From Geomonas edaphica (GTDB lineage: Bacteria; Desulfobacterota; Desulfuromonadia; Geobacterales; Geobacteraceae): a stretch of DNA of 64,000 bases. The stretch is from positions 186,001-250,000 of the forward strand of contig NZ_SSYB01000001.1 in assembly GCF_004917075.1 (NCBI RefSeq). The letters are read 5' to 3'. The notes beneath the pieces are model-generated. The model worked only from the letters and a program-made list of their open reading frames with translations, was not told where the DNA came from and searched no databases. The translations under genes and the position numbers were made by a program. This document shows positions 57,401 to 64,000 of the stretch, one piece after another. Numbering within the stretch: the first letter of the stretch is position 1; the number at the start of each line of letters is the position of its first letter.

Positions 57401-58255
57401 ATGAAGAAAACAGATCAGGACAAGTGGGATAGAATCATCAAGCCTCGCAGCGGTTGGTACCCTGCCGGAATGCTGGATGTCTGGAAATACCGCGAACTTG
57501 TTGCTATGTTCGTTTGGCGCGACTTTGTGTCGATCTATAAGCAGACTATCCTGGGCCCTCTTTGGTATTTCATACAGCCACTACTGACTACCATTGTTTT
57601 CACCGTGGTCTTCGGCAATCTCGCACAACTGCCTACCGACGGTCTCCCCCCCTTTATGTTTTATTTGTCAGGCGTTTTGGCTTGGCGTTACTTCGCTGAC
57701 TGTCTCACCAGCACGTCTAACACCTTTGTGAACAACGTGCACCTTTTCGGTAAGGTATGCTTTCCGCGCCTCACCGTCCCGGTTTCTGTAGTCATCAGCA
57801 ATCTCATCGCTTTTGGTATCCAGCTCCTTTTATTTTTTGGCTTTTACTTTTTCTATTGGCTTAATGGGGCCAATATTCATCCAAACCTCACGGTTTTGCT
57901 ACTGCCCGTTTTGCTGGCCCAGATGGCAATGCTAGGGCTCGGCTTCGGCATTATCACCTCTTCCATGACAGTCCGCTACCGTGACTTAACTCAACTGGTG
58001 GGATTTGGTGTCCAGTTGTGGATGTTTATCACGCCCGTTGTCTATTCCACATCGTCCATTCCACAAAAGCTTCGCTGGGCAGTGCAATTAAATCCCATGT
58101 CTCCCTTGATCGATATGTTTCGATACGCTTTCTTGGGAACGGGGACGGTCAGCATGTACGCTTGGCTACAGAGTCTGGTTATTACCTTGCTTGTGCTTTT
58201 TGTCGCACTAGTTCTTTTTAACAGAGTTGAAAAAACCTTTATGGATAGTATCTGA
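57401..58255 (+). CDS. wzm: ABC-2 polysaccharide export permease (Wzm-like)
   Basis: 284 residues with six helices. Family features: WKYRELVAMFVWRDFVSIYK, QTILGPLWYFIQPLLTTIVF, SGVLAWRYFADCLTSTSNTF and TPVVYSTSSIPQKLRWAVQL with NPMSPLIDMFRYAFLG. It exports undecaprenyl-linked O-antigen or capsule across the inner membrane together with Wzt, whose gene overlaps its stop by one base. The ribosome site before ATG 57401 is weak. Confidence 0.93.
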   Translation: MKKTDQDKWDRIIKPRSGWYPAGMLDVWKYRELVAMFVWRDFVSIYKQTILGPLWYFIQPLLTTIVFTVVFGNLAQLPTDGLPPFMFYLSGVLAWRYFADCLTSTSNTFVNNVHLFGKVCFPRLTVPVSVVISNLIAFGIQLLLFFGFYFFYWLNGANIHPNLTVLLLPVLLAQMAMLGLGFGIITSSMTVRYRDLTQLVGFGVQLWMFITPVVYSTSSIPQKLRWAVQLNPMSPLIDMFRYAFLGTGTVSMYAWLQSLVITLLVLFVALVLFNRVEKTFMDSI

Positions 58256-59511
58256 TGAGTGGGAAAGTCATATCTGTAGAAAATCTTTCAAAAAGGTATC
58301 GGCTTGGCGTTGTCAGTCACCAGACCTTGATGCACGACTTCCAGAGTTGGTGGTCCAGAATCCGTGGCAAAGAAGACCCCAATTCGCCAATTGACGGTCC
58401 CCGCAGAGCTAACGCCGATGCGACCTTCTGGGCTTTGCGCGACATCTCTTTTGAAGTTGCAAAGGGAGATGTGCTTGGTGTCATAGGCCGCAACGGTGCT
58501 GGAAAGACTACCCTTTTGAAAGTGCTGTCAGAGGTGACTGCGCCCACCAACGGTTCGGTACGCTACAAGGGACGGATTGCAAGTCTTCTGGAGGTAGGGA
58601 CCGGATTCCATCCTGAGTTAACTGGGCGCGAGAACATTTTTCTGAATGCTGCCTTGTACGGCATGAAAAAAAACGATGTCAGGAACAAAATCGACGAGAT
58701 TGTTTCTTTCGCTGAAATCGATCAGTTCATAGACACACCAGTAAAACGCTATTCGTCGGGGATGTACATGCGCCTTGCCTTTTCGGTAGCTGCACATCTC
58801 GATCCAGACATCCTTGTTGTTGACGAGGTATTAGCAGTAGGTGATGCCCAGTTTCAAAAAAAGTGCTTAGGCAAACTTGAGGACGTAGGTAAAGACGGCA
58901 GGACTGTCCTTTTTGTGAGTCACAATATGAGTACGGTTATGAATCTCTGTAACCGATGCATAATTCTCGAGAACGGGCGACTTACTTTTGATGGTGATAC
59001 AAAGGCTGGCATAACATCATATCTCAAGACCGCACAGATCACCGGCAAAATTGAGCAGCACCATTTTATCGGGCCGTTGTCTAGTAAAATCCAGTTTACC
59101 GAGGTTGCTGTCACAGGCTCTGAAGAGGATAAAGGTGTAATTTTCCCCTCTTCAGAGATAAGAATAACAGTCAAAGGGCTCTGCCTACAGTACATACCCA
59201 GGTTCCGAACCTTCATCATCCTTTACAAGGACGGATACCGGATCTGCACTCTGCACGATTTACCTGAGCCGAAACCCTTAAAAGCTGGCGAAATTATCTC
59301 GACTATAAAAGTAGCTCCATACTACCTGCGACCTGGCGATTACTACATAGTTATCGGAGGGCATGATGTCGGTCCATTGGGACCGGGGACTGAGTGGGTT
59401 TGCGGTAATGAGGTCGCTTCATTCACGATACAAGAAGAGTGGGGTGCTAACAATGACTACGGAAACATCGGAGCTGTCAATGTTCCACATTCGGGAGAAA
59501 GACTCCTTTAG
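58255..59511 (+). CDS. wzt: ABC polysaccharide export ATPase with carbohydrate-binding domain (Wzt-like)
   Basis: 418 residues. The ATPase part has VIGRNGAGKTTLLKVLSEVT (Walker A), YSSGMYMRLAFSVAAHLDPD (signature), ILVVDEVLAVGDAQFQKKCL (Walker B) and FVSHNMSTVMNLCNRCIILE. GTGFHPELTGRENIFLNAAL is specific for Wzt/KpsT types. Residues about 265-418 form a C-terminal Wzt_C-like beta domain that reads the terminal modification of the exported glycan. Codon use is A/T-richer than neighbours. Confidence 0.93.
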   Translation: MSGKVISVENLSKRYRLGVVSHQTLMHDFQSWWSRIRGKEDPNSPIDGPRRANADATFWALRDISFEVAKGDVLGVIGRNGAGKTTLLKVLSEVTAPTNGSVRYKGRIASLLEVGTGFHPELTGRENIFLNAALYGMKKNDVRNKIDEIVSFAEIDQFIDTPVKRYSSGMYMRLAFSVAAHLDPDILVVDEVLAVGDAQFQKKCLGKLEDVGKDGRTVLFVSHNMSTVMNLCNRCIILENGRLTFDGDTKAGITSYLKTAQITGKIEQHHFIGPLSSKIQFTEVAVTGSEEDKGVIFPSSEIRITVKGLCLQYIPRFRTFIILYKDGYRICTLHDLPEPKPLKAGEIISTIKVAPYYLRPGDYYIVIGGHDVGPLGPGTEWVCGNEVASFTIQEEWGANNDYGNIGAVNVPHSGERLL

Positions 59512-59588
59512 GTTGTTTTGCCTCAGAAATTGCAATCTGTGAAAATTTCTGTGATTCGGTTATATGTTTTTTTCAAACGGAGCCCTGC

Positions 59589-60545
59589 ATGAGCGCGCCC
59601 GTAGTCAGCGTGGTGCTGCCAGTCTATAACGGCGACCGCTTTCTCGAAGAGTCCCTACAGAGCATTCTTCGACAAAGCTTCACGGACTTGGAACTGATCG
59701 TGATAAACGACGGCTCCACCGACGGCACCAGAGAAATCCTCGAGAGGTACTGTGACCGTGATCCACGCCTGAGAGTTTGGCACCAAGAAAATCGTGGTCT
59801 GTCCAGAAGTTTAAACGTTGGGCTGGAGCTAGCTAGGGGGAGGTACCTAGCGCGCCAGGACGCTGACGATGTTTCCCTTCCCGAGCGTATCGCGAAGCAG
59901 GTGGCGTTTCTCGACGCGCATCCCGACTACTGCATGGTCGGGACGTGGTCTCATATCATCGAAGAGCAGAGGCACTCGCTGCGCTTTCACAGACACCCCG
60001 CCGAGAACGGTCCGCTCAAGTTCAACCTGCTTTTCGACAATTTCTTCGTGCACACTTCGGTGATGGTACGTAAGTCGGCGCTCGATGCCGTCGGCGCGTA
60101 CACCACCGCGCAGGTCAGACAGCCTGAAGACTACGAGCTCTGGTCCCGTCTTTTGCGCGGCAGGCTGGGTAAAATGGCGAACCTCCCAGAGGTACTCGTC
60201 GAGTACCGGGAGGTCGAAGGGAGCATATGTCGTAGCGATTCGCGGTCCTTTACGGACCAGGTGATGGCGATCTCCAGGCTGAACCTTGCCGCCTTTTCTG
60301 GACGGGAGCCAGAAGACCAACTGGTCGCCGATCTGTCCGCCCTGGTGCATGGTGTCTTCGACCAGGTCTCCACACGCCCCGATTTTGCCGCTATTTTCAT
60401 GTTGCTGCGCCGAACTGCACGGGGGGTGATCGGGGAGGCGGAAGCCACACCAATGGGCGAGGTGTATCGCCTCTTTTTTGCACTTGTGAAAGGGTACGTG
60501 CGGTATCGTCTACGAAACCTCAGATGCCTCCGGTTGGATCGGTGA
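59589..60545 (+). CDS. Glycosyltransferase family 2
   Basis: 318 residues; ATG 59589 after GGAGCCCTGC. GT-A fold: PVVSVVLPVYNGDRFLEESL, LIVINDGSTDGTREILERYC, ARGRYLARQDADDVSLPERI with the DxD motif. HTSVMVRKSALDAVGAYTTA and QPEDYELWSRLLRG follow the acceptor-domain pattern. Cytoplasmic or membrane-associated sugar transfer in polysaccharide assembly; specificity unknown. Confidence 0.92.
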   Translation: MSAPVVSVVLPVYNGDRFLEESLQSILRQSFTDLELIVINDGSTDGTREILERYCDRDPRLRVWHQENRGLSRSLNVGLELARGRYLARQDADDVSLPERIAKQVAFLDAHPDYCMVGTWSHIIEEQRHSLRFHRHPAENGPLKFNLLFDNFFVHTSVMVRKSALDAVGAYTTAQVRQPEDYELWSRLLRGRLGKMANLPEVLVEYREVEGSICRSDSRSFTDQVMAISRLNLAAFSGREPEDQLVADLSALVHGVFDQVSTRPDFAAIFMLLRRTARGVIGEAEATPMGEVYRLFFALVKGYVRYRLRNLRCLRLDR

Positions 60546-60560
60546 CCGATGGAGAAAAGC

Positions 60561-61532
60561 ATGCATTACGCACAGGGGGGCGCAGTAGCGCCCCCTACCT
60601 TAGATGTCGTCATACCGGTCTATAACGGGGAAAGTTTTATCGTTCAGGCGATCGAAAGCGTCATGTCCCAGGACTACCTCCCGGTCCGTATCATTGTAGT
60701 CGATGACGGTTCAACCGATCGCACCGCGGCGCTTGTGCGCGAGTTGATGGGACCGGTACCGATACTCTACCACCATCAGGAAAACAGTGGGTTAAGTGCT
60801 GCTCGTAACGCGGGGATCAGGCTTTGCACCAGCGACTATGTCGCCTTTCTCGACGCTGACGACGAGTGGTACCCAGAGAAGCTGTCCAGCCAACTTAAGT
60901 TGTTCGCCGAAGGCGACTGGGACAATCTCGGTGTCGTTTATTGCCGCTACATTCATATCGACGAGGTCGGGCACATCGCCAACAACTACCATGTCGTGGC
61001 TCCCGACCCGGAAAACCGCGGGTACATCTTCGAACGTCTCCTTAAGGCAAACATGATTACGGGCAGTGGCTCTGGCGTGCTCGTCAAGCGCTCCTGCTTC
61101 GAGCGGGTCTCCCTTTTCGATGAGGAGCTGAAGGCGTGCGAGGACTGGGATATGTGGCTGCGGCTTTCCCGTGAGTACCAGTTTGACTATGTCGACCATA
61201 CTCTGGTCAAGATTCGCCGACATACCAATAACATGCAGAAGGATCACAACCACATCTATCGTAATTTGTTTCGTTTCTACGACAAGTGGGCTTCGGAGGC
61301 ACGCAGGTGCAGGTGGCAATCAAACTGGAGGAGTATGATGATCTGCAAGATCGTCAGGGATCTTCCGGACCTTTCGTCCTACCGGCTAGTGACGCAGTCG
61401 CTCTCCGAAGATGCCAAACGCCAACTTTTTTACGGCGGCGACGGCTGGATTATCTTCTTTCTTATTCTCAAAACGCCTTCCCTACTGATCCTGGCACTAC
61501 AACGCTTGCTCTTGCGAAAGCGTATATCCTGA
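60561..61532 (+). CDS. Glycosyltransferase family 2
   Basis: 323 residues from ATG 60561, chosen for GGAG 6 nt upstream; ATG 60549 lacks one. The GT-A core starts at LDVVIPVYNGESFIVQAIES, then RIIVVDDGSTDRTAALVREL, NSGLSAARNAGIRLCTSDYV and FLDADDEWYPEKLSSQLKLF. ACEDWDMWLRLSREYQFDYV is the usual C-terminal motif. The first 15 codons include a perfect G/C palindrome (60576-60595). Confidence 0.92.
   Translation: MHYAQGGAVAPPTLDVVIPVYNGESFIVQAIESVMSQDYLPVRIIVVDDGSTDRTAALVRELMGPVPILYHHQENSGLSAARNAGIRLCTSDYVAFLDADDEWYPEKLSSQLKLFAEGDWDNLGVVYCRYIHIDEVGHIANNYHVVAPDPENRGYIFERLLKANMITGSGSGVLVKRSCFERVSLFDEELKACEDWDMWLRLSREYQFDYVDHTLVKIRRHTNNMQKDHNHIYRNLFRFYDKWASEARRCRWQSNWRSMMICKIVRDLPDLSSYRLVTQSLSEDAKRQLFYGGDGWIIFFLILKTPSLLILALQRLLLRKRIS
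60576..60595. repeat. Palindrome GGGGGCGC/GCGCCCCC inside a coding start
   Basis: Exact 8-bp arms around an AGTA loop lie at codons 6-12 of the glycosyltransferase starting at 60561. Similar GGGGGCGC...GCGCCCCC elements are usually intergenic; here it is translated as part of the N-terminus. Confidence 0.6.
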
Positions 61533-61588
61533 CTCCGTTCAGGTGCGTCTAAGCACTATATTCATAAACCGAAGCTTGTAGAGGAAGC

Positions 61589-62959
61589 ATGTCAGCCAAT
61601 TTCCCAACCCCAAAAGCTGAGACGGTAGATACTGCTACAATTATAAATAAATTGTGGCGGGAAAGAATCGAAACGATCTGCTCTTCCGTGTCTACTGTTA
61701 TGTTTACCGCTATGGCCGTGATACCGTTTCTTGTTCTCGGCATAAAGGTAGTTCACCAAATCTTTGACGGCTACTACAAGGAAAGTTGGCACATCACCGA
61801 ATGGCTCATCAACTACGAGGGGGGATTCGTCCGGAGAGGCTTACTGGGGGAGCTTCTGCTACAGTCGCACAAGAATCTTGGGCTCAATCCTTACTACACG
61901 ATCGTCGTTCTCTCCTTTTTTTTATACCTTACCTTGGCTTTGTTCTTCATACGTTCTTTCCGTCGGACAGGATTATCGCTTGTCGTGCTTCCATGTGCTT
62001 TTTTTATGGGGGGGCCTGCAATCAGCAATGAATGGGTTCGCAAAGACGTCTTGTTGGTGCTGTTGTTCATCGGGATGGTAAGACTTGCGCTGTCCAACAG
62101 TTATAAACGGGTTCTTGCGGTGAACCTTTTATTCATTGTCGCCCTGCTGGTGCACGAATCAATAGGGTTCTGGGCCTTTCCGATGATGATAATGCTTTTA
62201 TATCATGGCATCCTTGGCAGGGTAGGAAGTCGAAATAAGGCCATCGCCCTTTCCTTGCTGCTTTTGTCTCCTGCCATGCTCACCTTCTTGATGGTTCTAT
62301 ACCATAAGGGCAATATCGAGGTGGCTTCAGCGATCTGGGAATCATGGAGCGCTGTCTCTTTTCCTTTTCAAAGCTATCACGACGGCATCGCTCCACCTGC
62401 CGCGATAGGCGGTATCTCCTGGTCGCTTGAGAAGGGGGTCAGTTATACTAGGGGACTTTTGAGTAACTTCAATGACGGAATCTATGGTCCATTGGCCTGG
62501 CTTTTCATGCTGGGTGCCACCTTTGCTGTGACCGTGAACGTTGGGGCTCTCAAGACTGTGAGTGTGCATCAGCACGAACATATTGAAGACAGGGATTTAC
62601 TTTGTTCTCTTCTGTCTCTCCAGTTACTTTCGATTACCCCTCTTTTCATCCTCGGAATCGACTACGGGCGTTGGGTTTTTTTCTGGGTCACCTCAACTTT
62701 CAGCATTTATCTTTTGGTGCCTCACGCAGTGTTGCGGGATATTTTCCCCACATGGGTATTCGGTTACAGTGCGAAAGTGACTGGATGCCTTGATGCCTTG
62801 ATTGGAAGATCGAAGCGAACTCTGTACGTGATGATTTTATTCATCGGTATTCCGGCTTGCGGCTGGAGTATGGGAGACTATTACAAAAGTACTTTTATTT
62901 ACCTGCTGCTCGAGTTCGGGACCAAGATGGTTAAGTTCGCAATGTGGATTCTTGGATAA
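61589..62959 (+). CDS. Polytopic membrane protein of polysaccharide cluster
   Basis: 456 residues with about ten hydrophobic helices. I do not recognise a named family. A conserved-looking first loop reads WLINYEGGFVRRGLLGELLL, and a later loop GGPAISNEWVRKDVLLVLLF; such Arg-rich GGFVRRG loops recur in uncharacterised membrane proteins of glycan loci. It could be a polymerase (Wzy-like), a GT-C transferase or a flippase. The sequence is A/T-richer than the pilus genes. ATG 61589 follows GAGGAAGC. Confidence 0.8.
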   Translation: MSANFPTPKAETVDTATIINKLWRERIETICSSVSTVMFTAMAVIPFLVLGIKVVHQIFDGYYKESWHITEWLINYEGGFVRRGLLGELLLQSHKNLGLNPYYTIVVLSFFLYLTLALFFIRSFRRTGLSLVVLPCAFFMGGPAISNEWVRKDVLLVLLFIGMVRLALSNSYKRVLAVNLLFIVALLVHESIGFWAFPMMIMLLYHGILGRVGSRNKAIALSLLLLSPAMLTFLMVLYHKGNIEVASAIWESWSAVSFPFQSYHDGIAPPAAIGGISWSLEKGVSYTRGLLSNFNDGIYGPLAWLFMLGATFAVTVNVGALKTVSVHQHEHIEDRDLLCSLLSLQLLSITPLFILGIDYGRWVFFWVTSTFSIYLLVPHAVLRDIFPTWVFGYSAKVTGCLDALIGRSKRTLYVMILFIGIPACGWSMGDYYKSTFIYLLLEFGTKMVKFAMWILG

Positions 62960-62983
62960 CTGGGAGTAAGGCAAGAGGGTGTT

Positions 62984-63733
62984 ATGCTAAATAGCAATTG
63001 GGCCGTCATAATTCCTATGGCCAATGAAGAACCCGAATTCCACCACTTCACTACTGAGCTTGTGAAAGTGCTCGACGAGCTTAACTCAGGCAAGATCTAC
63101 TTTGTTGTGGACAAGGTTTCCAAAGATCGGACTTTGCAGCTTTGCCATGATCTCTCCTGCAAAGACATGCGCTTCGTCACGGTGTGGGCTCCGGAAACCA
63201 GAAACGTGGTAGACGCATACCTTCGCGGCTACCGCGAGGCTTACCAGGCCGGCCACGATTTCATCATAGAGATGGATGCCGGGATGTCGCACGACCCACA
63301 GGCGATTCCAATCTTTCTCGATGCCCTTCATCAAGGGTACGAATGCGTTTTCGGCAGCCGCTTTATCGCCGGCGGGTCCATTGGCGACTCACCCCTGAAG
63401 AGAAGACTGTTATCCCAAGGGGGAACCCTGCTCGCGAACCTGCTCCTCGGCACCAGGCTTCACGACATGACCTCCGGTTTCCAGGGGTTTCACGCGCATG
63501 CCTTAGGCAAGCTGCTGGATTACCGGCTGCTCTCCAAGGCACACTTCTATCAGACGGAGGTCCGGTACCTCATGCGTGCTTTCAAACACGTAGAGGTGCC
63601 AATCCGTTACCGGGCGCCTTCCCCGCGCGTGTCTCGAAACTCGATCTCCAACTCTCTTTCCGTGCTGCGGCACTATTTCATGAAGCGTTTGAGCGGCAAG
63701 GCCGTGATCATCGATGGAGGAAAACGTGGCTGA
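62984..63733 (+). CDS. Glycosyltransferase family 2, dolichol-phosphate-mannose-synthase-like
   Basis: 249 residues. NWAVIIPMANEEPEFHHFTT is the start of a DPM1/GtrB-like GT2. YFVVDKVSKDRTLQLCHDLS replaces the usual DDxSxD line; GHDFIIEMDAGMSHDPQAIP carries the metal-binding Asp residues; VFGSRFIAGGSIGDSPLKRR and DMTSGFQGFHAHALGKLLDY match the family well. It has no C-terminal membrane helices. It probably loads a sugar onto a polyprenyl phosphate for GT-C enzymes in this cluster. Confidence 0.88.
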   Translation: MLNSNWAVIIPMANEEPEFHHFTTELVKVLDELNSGKIYFVVDKVSKDRTLQLCHDLSCKDMRFVTVWAPETRNVVDAYLRGYREAYQAGHDFIIEMDAGMSHDPQAIPIFLDALHQGYECVFGSRFIAGGSIGDSPLKRRLLSQGGTLLANLLLGTRLHDMTSGFQGFHAHALGKLLDYRLLSKAHFYQTEVRYLMRAFKHVEVPIRYRAPSPRVSRNSISNSLSVLRHYFMKRLSGKAVIIDGGKRG

Positions 63734-64000
63734 GACCGCACTTGTTATCACATCCATTTCTGCACCAAACTCTGCGCTCACTGCTTGCGCCGCTGGATGT
63801 CAGCAGCATGGGATCGATTTCTTTGTCGTTGGCGATACCAAGTCTCCGTCTGACTTCTCCCTTCCCGGATGCGAATTTATGAGCCTTGAGAGCCAGAGGG
63901 AGCTACCGGTGAAGCTCGGGTCCATTTTGCCCGAACGTCACTACGCCCGAAAGAACCTTGGATATCTGGAGGCAATGGCGCGGGGAGCTCGGATCATCAT
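63726..64000 (+). CDS. STELLO/DUF288-like glycosyltransferase, N-terminal fragment (cut by window edge)
   Basis: The GTG at 63726 overlaps the previous gene by 8 nt and has GGAGG upstream. The visible 91 residues read ETALVITSISAPNSALTACA, GIDFFVVGDTKSPSDF and RHYARKNLGYLEAMARGARI. The last segment (arginine, then KNLGYL and a following Gly-Ala) is like the DUF288/STELLO family, putative GT-A enzymes. The frame is open to the edge. Identification from a fragment is tentative. Confidence 0.6.
   Translation, partial: MAETALVITSISAPNSALTACAAGCQQHGIDFFVVGDTKSPSDFSLPGCEFMSLESQRELPVKLGSILPERHYARKNLGYLEAMARGARII

Overview
The window reads as chromosomal DNA of a Geobacter-type Desulfuromonadota bacterium (Geobacter, Geomonas or Citrifermentans). 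The evidence is a short 'geopilin' PilA whose C-terminal half is a separate gene, the order pilB-pilT-pilC-pilS-pilR-pilA, a polysaccharide-export locus directly downstream of pilA, high G+C with frequent GTG/TTG starts, and the tilS-ftsH-folP-cdaA-cdaR-glmM-pdxJ block. I see no rRNA, tRNA, insertion sequence, phage gene or CRISPR array.

Layout, left half. A cache-domain sensor is cut by the left edge (1-1168, minus). Next come a UbiD-family decarboxylase, tlyA, a HIT protein, a DUF4124 protein and lgt. A minus-strand regulatory operon (11913 to 5981) encodes a kinase-like APH/AAA protein, a two-helix membrane protein, a 1077-residue symporter-GAF-PP2C phosphatase, a STAS antagonist and an RsbW-like kinase. 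This looks like a membrane-anchored partner-switching pathway. A TPR lipoprotein follows, with an oligopeptide-type ABC importer lacking visible ATPases (12130-17373). Then come a repeat-flanked unknown gene and the housekeeping block tilS to ppiC, which holds the c-di-AMP module cdaA-cdaR-glmM. An emrB-emrA-tolC-marR efflux operon is transcribed leftward from a promoter whose -10 lies inside a perfect palindrome, the likely MarR operator.

Layout, right half. After a lytic transglycosylase there is about 800 bp without a convincing gene; it contains some 26 in-register copies of a 21-bp repeat ending at the rnr promoter. rnr, tatC, ribF, a flippase-like LPG-synthase membrane protein, a DUF2723 protein and aroE follow. 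The type IV pilus locus runs from 42001 to 50238: motor ATPases, platform protein, the PilS/PilR two-component system, two tandem short pilins and the Spc-type partner protein. A sigma-54 promoter and TGTC motifs precede pilA.

From 50326 to the right edge lies a surface-polysaccharide cluster. It has an ABC-2 exporter with an interleaved TPR gene, a GT-C/TPR membrane protein, a DPPR-synthase-like UbiA enzyme, an FkbM methyltransferase, a Wzm/Wzt exporter, several glycosyltransferases, a polytopic membrane protein and a STELLO-like protein cut by the edge. Its position matches the xap polysaccharide locus of G. sulfurreducens. Parts of it are visibly lower in G+C, suggesting exchange of serotype-like genes. 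The best candidates for something new are the symporter-phosphatase partner switch, the 21-bp array and the second geopilin.
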